A DNA stretch of 64,000 nucleotides from Siphonodentalium dalli (Eukaryota; Mollusca; Scaphopoda; Gadilida; Siphonodentaliidae), in assembly GCA_032622095.1 (NCBI GenBank), contig CP136069.1:42940194-43004193 (forward strand), read 5' to 3'. This document shows, in pieces, positions 11,449-23,055 of this stretch (position 1 is the stretch's first letter; every line of letters starts with the position of its first letter). Position numbers and translations under genes: made by a program. The notes beneath the pieces were generated by a model that was given only the letters and a program-made list of their open reading frames with translations, searched no databases and had not been told where the DNA came from.

Positions 11449-11545
11449 AATTATTAAATAGACCTGAGACGTCCAGACTTGAGCAACTGTTTGGCACACA
11501 AACTCCAACTGTCAGTCCTCCAGCTGTCAAACCAGGAACACCAGA
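11449..11545 (-). CDS. NRF-6-like protein, exon 3 (Cys motif of NRF domain)
   Basis: Third exon of the minus-strand gene, 97 nt. After an acceptor TTTTATTTTTCAG it reads SGVPGLTAGG then LTVGVCVPNSCSSLDVSGLF, then a donor GTAAGT at 11448-11443. The block GVCVPNSCS followed by a short acidic stretch is the second hallmark of the NRF domain (usually G-CVPSSCS-eDv), with two Cys expected to form disulfides. Phase 0 at the start matches exon 2, and one leftover base joins exon 4. Upstream of the acceptor the frame also stays open, but those residues have no family resemblance. Confidence 0.88.
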
Positions 11546-11689
11546 CTGAAAAATAAAACTGCTTAGCATACTCGATCCACTTGGTGCTCATTCCGTTCTC
11601 ATATGAGGTTAAGGGTAGACATAACAAGACGTTGTACCTCAGGGGTTGGAATATTCCACCACGGTGCTAAATTAAAACATGGAGCAGGT
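11546..11689. other. Start of intron 2
   Basis: No feature beyond the exon 3 acceptor polypyrimidine tract. Confidence 0.5.
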
Positions 11690-12132
11690 CGAAGATGAGG
11701 CCTAAGCAGAATGGGGTCCCCAGAGGGTGAATTTAGTGATGCAGGCCTGCTATGCGGGGTAGCATAATTAAATTCACCATATGGTGACATCATTCTGCAT
11801 GGCACATCTGCTTTTGGAGACATAGACTCAGACTGAAGTTCCCAAATGGTGAATATTGTGATGTACACCCATTGGGAACCTCGATTATGCAATTTGTCGT
11901 CTGCCAATTTGGGGATATAAAGAAACTAAACAGAAAAAGAAATAGAATCTATGTGAAGAAGTTTGTATAAAATTGATAATAAAGAAACTTTCCAGTGAAG
12001 TTGAGTCCTAAGCAAAATGGGGTCCCAAGAGGGCGAATTTAGTGATGCAAGCCTGCTATGTGGGATAGCGTCATAAAATTCACCCTCTGGGGACCTCATC
12101 CTGCAAATGACAGGCACACTAAACTCAGGCTG
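11690..12132 (+). mobile_element. Family B composite element, two hairpins
   Basis: Hairpins at 11700-11800 and 11997-12130, spacer with GTGATGTACACCCATTGGGA and AAGAAACTTTCCAGTGAAGT. Inverted relative to the copy at 9235-9660. The two hairpins are in the same orientation and diverged from each other, so the unit probably arose by joining of two single MITEs. Confidence 0.65.
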
Positions 12133-12584
12133 GCTTGTGATGGCTATAATACCCATACCATTTTACATAGAGATAATATAACCCATGGCTGTGATACTCA
12201 GGTGGATGGACAAAATTAGGAAAATAAAGGAGGACAACTCTATAAGGAACATGCAAACAAGATCATTGATCACACTTTTTAAATCACTCATGATGACAAA
12301 CCTCCGTACAAAATGTCATTGAGATCTGATGAACCTTGGCTGAGATAACTGCCCAGATGAACAAAATTCAAAGTTTACAGACATGCAAACAATGATAACT
12401 TTAGAATTGAGCGCTCGAAAAACATCATTGGCCCCTCTTTTGAAAGCATGATGGACAACCACATTGATGGATATACCCCCAGATTGATGAACAGACAGGT
12501 GGATGGCTAGTCAGATGGACAAAGTAAATCGATATAGGACCCCCCCCCCCATTTTTCATAAAAAATATTTGGGTAAAATAACCC
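12133..12584. other. Intron 2 sequence, no gene
   Basis: Contains blocks related to the repeat at 400-1050 (GATAACTTTAGAATTGAGC) and short GATGGACA motifs; a C11 run at 12541-12551. Confidence 0.45.
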
Positions 12585-12670
12585 TTTCATGAGGTTCGTG
12601 ATGGGAACTGCGCTGCTGCATCATTAAGATCACGTGCCAGTGCATTCTCTTATATATGTGAGTCTCACAT
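12585..12670. mobile_element. Family A MITE, 5' half only
   Basis: ACCCTTTCATGAGG, GGAACTGCGCTGCTGCATCA, GTGCCAGTGCATTCTCTTAT then divergence. The corresponding half of the copy at 30776-30993 has the same order, so this copy is truncated. Confidence 0.65.
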
Positions 12671-12769
12671 ATCAATTAAGCGATTATGAAAAATTGGTTT
12701 GAATGTGTAATGGAATGGTGGAATGTATTGTGTCTTAAATATTGGTGTTACACAATGCACCATAAGAGA

Positions 12770-13190
12770 ATGGAGTAACATATTACACAATGCACATCCT
12801 GGCACGATACTCCAGTACCATACTATACTGAGTAACATATAGATATGCTATGCTATAAAAAAACACGGCAATCCAGGCACACTAATGCGGCTGGCTACCT
12901 AATTCCACACTCCAACTACGACTACCACAAATTTTCTTTCTTTCCCCGGACGATAAGAGAATGGAATGCTCTACCAACTGAAATAGTCACCATCATTCCA
13001 GTCGATGAGTTCAGGACCAGGGTGATGAACCAACTAAATCCATGCTGGACGTCCCAGAAAACCGATTCGACCCAGTAAAGAATCCAATCAACTAATCATG
13101 ACTTCCAAATTCAAATTCAAATCAAATTCAAATCAAATCAATTATATTATTACAAACCCAAATCATGAAGAGAAATTATCGCTAGTCGTT
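12770..13190 (+). pseudogene. Non-LTR retrotransposon 3' end (RT tail, CR1/jockey-type)
   Basis: The reading frame 12845-13078 contains KFSFFPRTIREWNALPTEIV followed by VDEFRTRV. This is the typical C-terminal end of ORF2 in CR1/RTE/jockey-type elements (consensus: SFFPRTI.eWN.LP, then S..aFK..l). Only the last ~75 residues are present; reverse transcriptase and endonuclease domains are missing. The 3' tail has short repeats of CAAATTCAAAT (13105-13140), which fits a CR1-like non-poly(A) end. A 5'-truncated insertion in intron 2 of the NRF-like gene, opposite in strand. Confidence 0.75.
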
Positions 13191-13275
13191 GCCAAAATAA
13201 TAATTAGTCATAATCATCAGCCTGTTGATGGTGGACTGTAATCGGAAGAAGAAGAAGAAGAAGACTCCGACTTAC

Positions 13276-13472
13276 TGTGATATCATTAGGCTGCTTCACA
13301 TCGGGATGATTGGAGAACACAGTCGAGCAATATTGGCCAGAGAACGATCTTGTTAAATTAGTCGTATCATTGTAATAAGAGTGGGAGATATTCACACATT
13401 CATCATAAGAGCCAACAAAGTGTGACTTTCCCAGAAGAATTCCACTCTCAACTTTGAACTCACTGTCCAGCA
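13276..13472 (-). CDS. NRF-6-like protein, exon 2 (GSYDEC motif)
   Basis: Second exon of the minus-strand gene, 197 nt. The acceptor ACATTTCAG precedes TGCTGGAC; its first two bases complete an ATG codon begun by exon 1, giving WAIQ-MLDSEFKV. It continues ESGILLGKSHFVGSYDECVN. The order W-x-x-x-MLDS...SGIL.G....GSYDEC is the central signature of the NRF domain. Then come potential N-glycosylation sites (NIS, NDTT, NLT), fitting an extracellular or luminal position. The donor GTAAGT is at 13275-13270; the reading frame beyond it (RSLLLLLL) is intron. The exon ends on a codon boundary. Confidence 0.9.
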
Positions 13473-13989
13473 CTGAAATGTAATTTATACAAAATAAGAT
13501 AAAGGGAGTCAGTTTTGGAGCATGACTTCGACATTTTAATTACGAATGCAATGACGTCATATTTCATGTCATTAAGCATGGAATTAGAAACGCTGGCTAA
13601 GAATGTTATTGCCAGTGCTGCTACATTTGTGATCGATTTAAAAAGCTGGCTACAAATGTGACTGGAGTCTTGTGACAATGACCCCATTGGTGGAAAATTC
13701 AGTCGCAAAAACATGTTCTCATCTTCAAATGAAGGTTGGTAAAATTTGTGTTTCAAAAATCATGAACATCGTAAGTCTGTAAGAGCATACTTTAAAGAAT
13801 GCCAAGACGAACATCTCTCTGATTAATCAAGATTTTTCCCATCTGTAAAATGTTTTCAATATGTCCAATGACGACTACATTTGCATAATCGGATGAGAAA
13901 TGCACCGTATATTACTGTTACTTCGTTTGGGTATATGGTACAAATCAATGCAACAGGACAAAAAACAGCGAGTTATATATAGCTTAACT
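13473..13989. other. Intron 1, 5'-distal part
   Basis: No repeat family or coding segment recognised. Confidence 0.45.
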
Positions 13990-13994
13990 TTCAG

Positions 13995-14565
13995 CCATTA
14001 TTCGAATCAGCTAGGCAATTCTTTAAGAATTGGCCATTTATAAATGAACATTCGGAACCCAAATAGACCATTAATATATGGTCAATCGCAACCACGCGTG
14101 GTCGATTGTCCATTTAGAAAGAACCATTAACGCTAATCAATGTTTAAAGGATCAATTTAATTTTAATTTAATTTTTATTTATTGACAAAATAACGGAGAT
14201 ATTTGAAGAAGTGTTTTTGACGAAATAACGGAAATATTTGAAGAAGTGTTTTTAAAGAGCGTAACCCAAGCCTCCCCAAGCCCACCCACCCAATAGAAAA
14301 CATTTGACTTATATTTCACCAGAGCTATTGTGGTGTTGCAATTTCTCATACAAATCGCCGTTATTTAGTAAATGTACATTCTTTATATAGTTATTACCCT
14401 TCAGACATGCAGGATTATCTATATATGTCGTGATTTAGTGGTCAATCCCAAGCTCACGTGCCACGTGTTGCGAGATTGACCATTAATTAATGAAAATTTA
14501 GGTACGGATTGTCCATTTATTAATGGTCAAACTTATGCGCATTAGGTGATTCGAATAGACATATA
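13995..14565. mobile_element. MITE with ATTCGAAT ends, family D
   Basis: Ends are TATTCGAATCAGCTAGG and the complement of CATTAGGTGATTCGAATA. The interior has inverted blocks (CCATTTATAAATG, GACCATTAATATATGGTCAA, ATTGTCCATTTA) and the direct pair TTTTGACGAAATAACGGAAA. About 350 bp of it (14180-14540) are homologous, inverted in the first part, to 27415-27690, with the shared block CAAATCGCCGTTATTTAGTA. Non-coding. Confidence 0.6.
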
Positions 14566-14930
14566 CATGTATCAGATCTAAGGGGGCACAGACTCAGTAC
14601 GAGTGTCCATTGACTCATTTGTAGGTGCTTGCTTCAATGAGTCCGAACTAATTTAAACACCGCATCTTCAAGCTCGTGTAAGTCGTGTTGTTTATCATCT
14701 ACAATAACATAAATAATGGTGATTGAAAATATTAAAATCATACATATCATGTATGATTAAGTCGAAATGAATCGGCAGCCCGATTCGTGAATCGAATCTC
14801 GAAGCTTCGCAGGTGACCACTTCAGCTCAAACATGTATACAGCGATACCACACCGGTGCTACTAGTATATGACATATGTTCTACATCATACATGTAACCT
14901 AGCTAAATGTACTAGTAGTAAGAAACTCAC

Positions 14931-15402
14931 TTTGGATCGCCCACATCGCGCTCGTGGAAATATTTTGAAACTCTGCAATGACCTCTGAGACGTCTTCGTT
15001 GCATTGCTGTGATACATTGTAGGTACCGGTAGCTAACAGATCTGAGACATCCAGTGGAAATGTATTCAAGCGTTTATCCGGCACATTGGCTTTCGAAATC
15101 AGATCCCAAAATTTTGTGATGGCGAGATTAAGATTGCTGACAAGAGACCAGATGTCATGAGAGTCAGGATTCTGTTCTTGTGATAAACTCGCCCCATCAA
15201 ACGTCCTAATATCAGAATCTGTATATCGCCTGTTTGTCTCCAAAATGTGAGTGTATCTGTTTACGATCTCTCCGTATGTGGTTTTAGTCCAAGAATTCTC
15301 TGAGTTCTCAGTGAGAATATCACCAGCCGACAATGAAAGCAGTGACACTTGAATAAATGAGAATAGGACAACCAAACGTGGCACACGGAATCCCATAATC
15401 AT
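14931..15402 (-). CDS. NRF-6-like protein, exon 1 (signal peptide, start of NRF domain)
   Basis: First coding exon of a nose-resistant-to-fluoxetine-6-like gene. In C. elegans the family acts in drug and lipid transport, and members join an extracellular NRF domain to a multipass acyltransferase-3 region in a membrane. The start chosen is the ATG at 15402; residues 4-26 (GFRVPRLVVLFSFIQVSLLS and following) form a signal peptide with a likely cut after the SAG at about 27. A polar spacer follows, and the conserved block QQCNEDVSEVIAEF then MWAIQ starts the NRF domain. The donor GTGAGT (14930-14925) leaves one base, A. The frame continues past the donor, but these residues do not fit the family. 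Joined exons 1-4 give about 300 residues; the full protein is usually 600-800. A few Met codons downstream would remove the signal peptide, so they are unlikely starts. No clear TATA box is seen in 15403-15500. Confidence 0.85.
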
Positions 15403-16864
15403 AAAAGTTGTTCGATGTGTTTAAACGGATGTGTTTAAACGTGTGTTATGAGCGACAGAAATAAAAACTATGAGACGATTTCGCAAACACTACTTTGTAT
15501 CTGACAAATCCAACATATGGATTCCGAAAGATTAGTATTTACGCTAACCAAAAATGTAGGTCTCATAAATTTCCTCTCGATGCGACACCTATGTCCATAT
15601 TTGCCTGGCCTATATAGGGGAACTAATAAATTATATGATCAACAAAGAACAGTTATTATCAGCCCAGACCCGAAATTATGGTGGGTACCCACACTGGTTA
15701 ATTAAACATATATTTTTCTATTGACACGCGCATTTTCCGTCATCTATGGCTGATAATTATGTTTCAAACTAACTACCTAACGTCAAAAAGTGTCTACTAT
15801 TTATGATAAAATCGGAAATGAGTCGGAATTTCTATTAAATTCATAGGGTGAGAGCAAGCTATGGCGCTATCCCATTGAGGGAACATTCCGCTTTGCGAAA
15901 CTATGTTTTGAATAGTGGATATCACTATTTAGCTGGGAGATATATAGCTTCATCTGAGGGAAGATATGTTCTTTATCAAAACCGCAATTCTCGGGTTTGG
16001 TGATACCCTCGGGCATATGTTATTGTATTTGCTTTGATGTGAGCAAAACCAATGTTATCAACTTTTCTTAAATGACCTTGACCTTTATGTTTGACCTTGA
16101 CCTATACTCATAGCAGATGATGGTACATTGCGTATGACCTTCACCCATATGTATATGTATATCAACTAATCTTACCCAGACCAATTATATTTTTATATAT
16201 GACCTTTTTCCATTTTTTGACAAAAATAGTATCTATTGCCATGGCAACAATAATATCTACATTTTCTTTCCACTTTTGCTCACTACAACAGGGCTAATAA
16301 TAATGGCAACCCACAAGCTTTCCAACGGTATATCATAATCAGTTTTGTACGAATTTTCATTAAACTCTTTAAATATTATTCTGGCTGTTGAAGGGTTGAA
16401 CCCGGAAAAAATTCTTAACAAGCTGAATTTGGTGTCATTCGATGCAGCATAAACCCATGGTTAACATATCCAAAATCCGCTAAAATCCGCCTTGGGGATT
16501 GTTTTAATTCAAGATGGCGTCCAACATGGCCGCTCGAAAGTAGAAAATTTCGAGAATTATATTGTTTGACGCACAATATAAAACTATCAACCCGTGTTGT
16601 AACCAAAAGTCCTTTTGTAGTGTGTACAATATATTTCCAGAACAAACTATGTTGTTTCCGGGTGAAAGACCTAAACATGGCGGCCAAAATGTCAGCCAAA
16701 TCATGTGTTTTCCTTTATTTTCCCACCAATTTTCCACATTATGAATGTATTGACTTTGAATCCCCCACCCTAAAGAAAGATATATATATATTGAGTGTTG
16801 AGATTGCTTTCTGGCGATAAAGCCACATTCAATTCAGTTCCTGGTCAATAACCGTTGAAAAGAG
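15403..16864. other. Region upstream of the NRF-like gene, no gene seen
   Basis: Contains direct copies of TGACCTTGACCT-like motifs (16072-16210) and an inverted pair AAGATGGCG...CATGGCCGC / ACATGGCGGCC (16512-16685) of the kind seen in old DNA transposons. The overlapping small ORFs near 16.5-16.8 kb lie on both strands and show no family resemblance. Confidence 0.45.
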
Positions 16865-18850
16865 GAAAAGAGTCGTGCAAATCTCACCACGACAATCCCC
16901 ACAGGCAGTGACACACTTAAGTCCATTTTTTTCCGACATGAACATTGGATTGTGCTACAAGGATTTCTTGGCGACATTTTTCAATTGCATCAAATGAATT
17001 TAAGAAGAATTTTTGGTGCTGGATCTTGGTCAGTGATAAGTATTGACCCCTGCAGTTTCGATCCCCAATGTTTGGTTCTAGATCTATTTTCCCGAAATAT
17101 GCCCAGATTACAACCTGTAAATGAACACCAAAACTATGGAAATGGGCTTCCCTCTCTGAATGTGGCAATTTCTGAGGTTCGATGGTAGACCTGCCTGGCG
17201 GAGGAAATCATGGTCATCAACTTTGCGTATCTTAGATGGTCGAGGGACTCTCCATCCTTGCCTGAGTACATTTGAATAAAAATCTTCGAACCTGTCTCGT
17301 CTAACTGTAGGGCTGACGCAGCCCGATTGCTCATTTCCATGGAAATATGTTGCTTCTCCGTCGAATAGTATGGACACCATCCTCTAAAAACACTTGTTTG
17401 TATAACCACGGATATTTCTTGAGTAAGTCAAGCGTCATTTGCAAAAACAAGCCACAGCTCTTCGCATAGTGCACGTTCCCAGTGGCGGCAAACAAATTCA
17501 ACATTTTCCCAACAACTACTAAATGGAGATTCCAATCTCCTGTTCTCTCAGCTGAAATAAAATCTTTCAACATTTCTGGACTCTCCATATACTGTAACCA
17601 GAGTTTGGATGTTCTGGATTTCTTGTAATATAACATAAGTTCCTTCAATTTGAGCAGTTCTATTGAATCGGAAACAGCCGAAACTGGGATGGAACCATCA
17701 ATAACTTTTTCATACAGCTCAAGTTTTGCTTTCACTTCAGCCTAACTAAGCTTCTCCCCTTCGAAACTGTCAGTGCCAGTTGCAGCGATTCCTTCGATTG
17801 CCGATTCTTCAACATTTGATGTCGAAGGTACTTCGATATTTAACGTTGAAGGTCCACTTGTAAATTTCATTTGAATCCTCAGAGATCAATTCATCCAACA
17901 GCTTATTGGTAAGGGCTCCGTCTACAAGGAAATGACATATGAGTGCTCGCGAGAATGCCTTCCCGGAAAGCTTTGTGGCAACTACGTTTGATTCATAAGC
18001 GTTTTCAAGAGCCTCATCTAACCCCGACCCATTCATCATTGTACCAATGCTACCCCGAAACTAGTCATCAGATGGAAGCCGCCGAGTCTACAAGTGACTT
18101 GGCTTCAATGATCTCAATCGCTTTAAGTGACTGGTCAAACGCCAAGCATGGAGTCACAATTCCAAACTGTGTCGCGTGATTCTGAATATACATCAAAGTG
18201 GAAAACAAACAAGACTCACCTGATGGGTTGAGGTCTATTATCGGTAGAAAAAGAACTTCTGACTTGGCTGAAGGTTCTGAGTTGTTTGAAGAAAAGATGT
18301 GTTCCATGAATCCAGACCAGTTCGGTCTGTTTCATTGCTCGATTTGAAGGTCAACCGCAATACCAATCAGTGTTCAAACCTGGAGGCAGTGTGTGTGTGT
18401 GTTTTGTAACTCAAGCATGGGTCGGAACTTTATTGTGGATAATCCCAGCGTTGTAGGTTTCAAATGTGTATGATAGGCACACCACAATCTTCGATTAGTT
18501 GTTCAACCATAACACGATTTTAACGAGTGATGACTTTTGATACAGGTGTAAGCAGGGTGTCGTCCTTCTGAGTTGAAACTGCGATTATCCCAATACCACG
18601 AAATGAACCTTTACCATCAATAGTAGCGACATTGTGGTCAATGTTATCTGCTGCCCACTGCGTAAAGGTACATGGAAAATACTCCACTAGTGTACTCTAA
18701 AGACTTTCCACCTGGATCACCGATTGCTTGTATCTGCTTACTTCGTCGTAAGTAATTGAAAACCCCAATTTAGACTGTTCACCAACAAGCCACCTTGACC
18801 CGAACGCGCGATCCATTTAAACCACAATACCAAAAAGGGAAGGGGTAATA
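16865..18850 (-). pseudogene. Decayed ORF of a multicopy ADNIDHN / Cys-rich-end family
   Basis: Order along the minus strand: FTQWAADNIDHNVATIDGKG and FRGIGIIAV (about 18675-18575); LFLPIIDLNPSGESCLFSTL (18250-18190); MMNGSGLDEALENAYES and GKAFSRALICHFLVDGAL (18040-17900); TSKLWLQYMESPEMLKDFIS, RTGDWNLHL, ATGNVHYAKSCGLFLQ (17610-17430); GVHTIRRR; IDLEPNIGD; KFFLNSFDAIEKC; and a Cys-rich end CVTACGDCRGEIC near 16900. I recall this block order from many uncharacterised, high-copy proteins of molluscs, cnidarians and other animals; the copy number suggests a mobile origin, but its enzymatic activity is not known to me. Here it needs several frame changes and has stops, so it is dead. About 2 kb of a probably longer gene remain. 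Confidence 0.65.
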
Positions 18851-21251
18851 ACAGATTGCACGATACCGTGACCATTGTTGTTCTGTTTTATTTCAGATGG
18901 AACTAGAATCTCCAGAAACATTTGTAAATGGCGAGGAATCCATTTATTTCTGTTGTCAATATTCCCTAGGATAGGATAATTTTATTTACAATATACACAC
19001 ATGGAAAGTACAACTACAAATAAATATAATATTAATAGACTACACATGTATATTGCTAGGGGTGTTATATTCATGGCTGACTGTCTTCCTATCACCCCTA
19101 TCTCCTCGCTGGTGGGGTAGGTTTTCTTATCATATGTCATTTCCCGCAACTTTGCCCTATTCATCTTCGCGGCGGTCACAACAACTGTGTATGGTATGCC
19201 ATCTTTCTAATCCGCATACCACTTTATCGAGTTCTTAGCCATATCGTTGAAGCAAATGTCGTTGCTATGCCCTTCGATTTCAGCAAATAAGATATACTCC
19301 CCACACCGTTTCCAATTTCTGTTCAGCGATGTATATATACGTCCATGTTCTGTTTAAGGCGTTTTATTTAAATTAAGATTCTGACCCAATTGCTAGCTCT
19401 ACTATATGAGTATGTAACTCGGACAGAGTATACAGTTCTGTACCACCCAGACTCCAGCCATACTCACAATTAATCAAATGAGCGTTGCATTTCGACACTT
19501 GGTGTTTTGTCCTGTGGTTTTCTCTCAGGTGGATTCTCAGTTACTTCTCCAATAACATGGTGAAACAAGAGGCATTATATACAGCTTCTGCAGCAACGAG
19601 ATCGTGCAACTTAGATTGGGTCTCTGACCCTTCATTGCTCACGAATCTTCTCTTATTCGGCAATGTTCTAAAACTTTGTATCTAATAGGGAGAGTTGCTA
19701 CTGTTCACACTTGCCTTCTACCAGGATGCCGGGGATCTGATATGGCACCCTTTCCACATATGAATCAGTCTTCTTTGAAATTAAGTGGTCTTGTTTTTAC
19801 CTTATTTTCTTAGGGAGTGGAACCGTATCCATACACTCAAGATTGACAATGAAGGTTCTTTTCCTATCAGTGAAATCATGCCTACAGTCTTTATGGACCA
19901 AGACCTTACCAATGGGTGTGGTTATTTGTTGCCCCTTTAAATATTCAGATAAGTGGTTATATCTTCGCTTATCAGAGAAGTCAATCAAAGTCTTCGATCC
20001 TTTTTCCATAACTTTTACCAATGGATATTTTCGTTAGTGTCCACATTACATTGACACATGATATGAAAGGACAATTCCTCTTGGACGCTGCTGGTCCCAA
20101 CATACCAGGTTGGTTCTGCCATCGCCGAACACGTACCAGATCAAACTAGAGACTGGTATGATAATAAAAAAAAAATCAACCAAGAACAATGCAGTTTGAA
20201 TAGACATTATTAGCCTTCTGCGTATGTTGGTACCGTTAGGTTTCATTGAGGACGAAAAATAAATACAATGTCACACTAAACACCTATTAAACAACTATAC
20301 CAAGAAATTATTTGCAACCACACTCTTGAAGAAACAATCCCTACGTTACATTTGATAGCTATATTACATAAATCATTGAATTGATCGTCTTGAACCATTT
20401 AAGAGCGTTCATCACGAGTCACCGATATGGTTAAAACAAAAAGCGTTAATTTACATGTAGACCCATCACTTCGTCTTTGCACAGTACATCGCCACATTCA
20501 AGCAAGAATGATAAACTCGAGACTGACTATATATGTAGTTTAATGAAAGTTATTAAAGAGCGTTTAATTAAACGGACTTTCACCATGATATAAGAAATAC
20601 GCTTTCCATTGTACATATTTATGTAAATATATTATCTGACGACCTTGCAATTATATAATCATTCATTTTATATAAAGATATGTACTGAAACAACTTTTAT
20701 CTAGCTCACTTAGCGCACATACGGAGTCCCGTAGTCACAATTCAAGGATTTTGGATATGTTATACACGAAGGTCTCTTTCCAACGGTACCAAATTTGGCT
20801 TGTTAAGAATTTTTTCCAGGTAGGTTATATAATTCAGCTCCGACAGCCAGACTATATGGCCCTTTTCATCTACTGGCCGCTCTCTTATATAACTATGTCT
20901 CTGGTCAAAATAGTACAGAATTTTGCTTATTACGAAAGGGTACCACCAACTTTGAAGGTCTATATCTCGGGAATGAGTTGACATTATTGGTAAAACTATA
21001 ATTCTTCACAAAGCGATGGTCCTCATAATTATTTTACATATATCTTCGTCTCTCAATATCTTAAATTACAATCAAGTGGGTCAAAGATATATGATAGTAT
21101 CGGAAAAAGCACACATTTTATTTTTTGCAATGACTTGACCTTTACATATGACCTTCCCAAGAGGAGAACATCGTTTCAAAAGTTAGACAACAATGGGTGT
21201 TCATACAAACCAACATAATATTTGAGATAATGGAAATAATTCTCGCCATAC
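18851..21251. other. No gene seen; old repeat debris
   Basis: Short ORFs on both strands overlap and lack recognisable motifs. The segment 20700-21000 has TTTCCAACGGTACCAAATTT, similar to TTTCCAACGGTATATCA at 16320, and another TGACCTTTACATATGACCTT at 21131-21155, suggesting copies of one old element at both places. Confidence 0.4.
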
Positions 21252-22774
21252 CAGGGGGGGGGGTCTGCAAAAAAATTCAGTATATAGGGCCGGCGGAAAA
21301 ATGGTGCTTGTAATTTTTTTCCAAAATGGTTTTTTTTCAAACAATTTACAAGTACTGACCATGTAATGTTGTTTGTAAGCATGTTGGTACCATGCGTGTT
21401 GGTATAGGGCTATATGTGCAGCTAAAGTGACTCTTTAGCCTCAGATTTAGCAACATTCTGGATTTCACAGTATCCCGGACCACTTCACAGTGGACCACCG
21501 TATTAACGTTCAGGAAACTTATGATCAACGGAAGAAATATTTAGTAACAAAATTAATATATTACCCAGTTGTATTATCTGAATAAAAGTAATAAAACAAA
21601 AAAACTCTATCACAAATTGGATACTACATGGTGAATACTCAATGATGACTACTAGTAGATATCATTAACCTGATTGTTGCATAACATGAAATTGAAAAGG
21701 GTATCTCATAAATTTCTAATGTCTGAATTACTGTCTTGTTCTGGCATGTAATCAAATTCACTCCTTCTTGTTATTTCTCATCTTGAATGATTGCAAGTTA
21801 TGTTAATTTGCAACAATTATCCAAATAAAACTGAATTGGTTATGATGAATGACATTACTGTTTACTGCTCAGACAATCCCAAATGAAGGTGACGCTATTC
21901 TCATTGAATTTCCGAACTTCATCTGGGAGCTTTACTGCTCAACAAGACAAAACTAAAATACTAATTGTATACTGTTATCACTTACAAATAGTTGAACTGA
22001 AATAATGTGATGCATTCAGATGCATTGAGAAATGACATTCAATTCTTCATTCTGGTCTATCACCATACCAAACCACATCAAAATTTGACAACCGACACTT
22101 AACTTATATTGCAAAAACTTTGTATGGACTGAATTTCATAAAGTCGAACAGCGCCCATAACTCTGGTAGGCATTGGTGGTCACAACCCGCGATATTATGC
22201 ATATTCGTCCCCCATGTCTGGTCCGTCACCATGCCATAGGGCATCAAATATGACAACTGACACTTGAGTTAAAATTCAAAATGTTTGTACGGACAGACGG
22301 CTCGAGACCTCAACTATATACCCGCCGACTAATATCGGGCAGTATAATAACCATATATCTATGTGTATACATAACCAAAAAACAATTCCCCTCCCCACCC
22401 CATCCCGTTGGATAAGACTAAAGAGTTCTTTGATCATGCACATATAATTGTGGAACCGCTGACCTGTTTACCTACACAATGCTTAATTAATATTGTTGTT
22501 AGATACTGAAAACACCAGGAAACACATGTAAATACAGTATATTTTTCGTTTTTGTGATCTGTGTTTACCAATTAGTAAGGCAGTTAACACAGTTATTGAA
22601 GAACGGCTAAAAAAAACCTCTGAAATTTTGATAAAAACATGAGAAACGGGGGGTGGGTCCCCAAAATTTTGGAGGAAAAAAATATTTATTTTGCAAAAAT
22701 GGGGTGGTGGGTCCCTCGATGTCGGAAAAAAACTTTTTGGGCCCTATATGTGCAATTTTTTCCAGACCCCCCTG
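21252..22774. mobile_element. hAT-like non-autonomous element, 1.5 kb
   Basis: Inverted ends: CAGGGGGGGGGGTCTGCAAA at 21252 and the complement of CAGGGGGGTCTGGAAAAAAT ending at 22774, both followed inward by ATATAGGGCC. The flanks carry the direct repeat GCCATAC (21245-21251 and 22775-22781). CAGG...CCTG ends and a 7-8 bp duplication point to the hAT superfamily. The interior has no transposase; near the right end (22640-22740) a second GGGTCCC-rich block partly repeats the terminus. Confidence 0.7.
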
Positions 22775-22781
22775 GCCATAC

Positions 22782-23055
22782 ACGCATTTTAACACCTAGT
22801 TTTCACACTAAGTTAAAATCACCCCTCGTTGCCATGGAAACAGAAATTTCGATATTTGTCCCAATTATTGTTCTCTAAGATTTGAGTATGTTGCATATAT
22901 TGACTTACTCTATATGATGGCATCTTTGCCATTTGTGTTGCAATTAGTTTTGGGTTCAACCCTAATTCGACTGTACTATTTCGCGATGCCGCGTACACTG
23001 GGGTAATATCGTCCAGGTTAATGTCACACCGGCTTCCAGGAAACTACCGAGCCCA
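22782..23055. other. No feature seen
   Basis: Ordinary AT-rich sequence. Confidence 0.4.

Noticed and set aside
16072-16210. TGACCTTGACCT repeats as nuclear receptor binding sites
   Set aside because: The motif is part of a dispersed repeat (also at 21131) and not near a gene start with other evidence.
17053-17072. tRNA B-box-like GTTTCGATCCCC near 17055
   Set aside because: No matching A box or cloverleaf around it, and it lies inside the pseudogene on the opposite strand.
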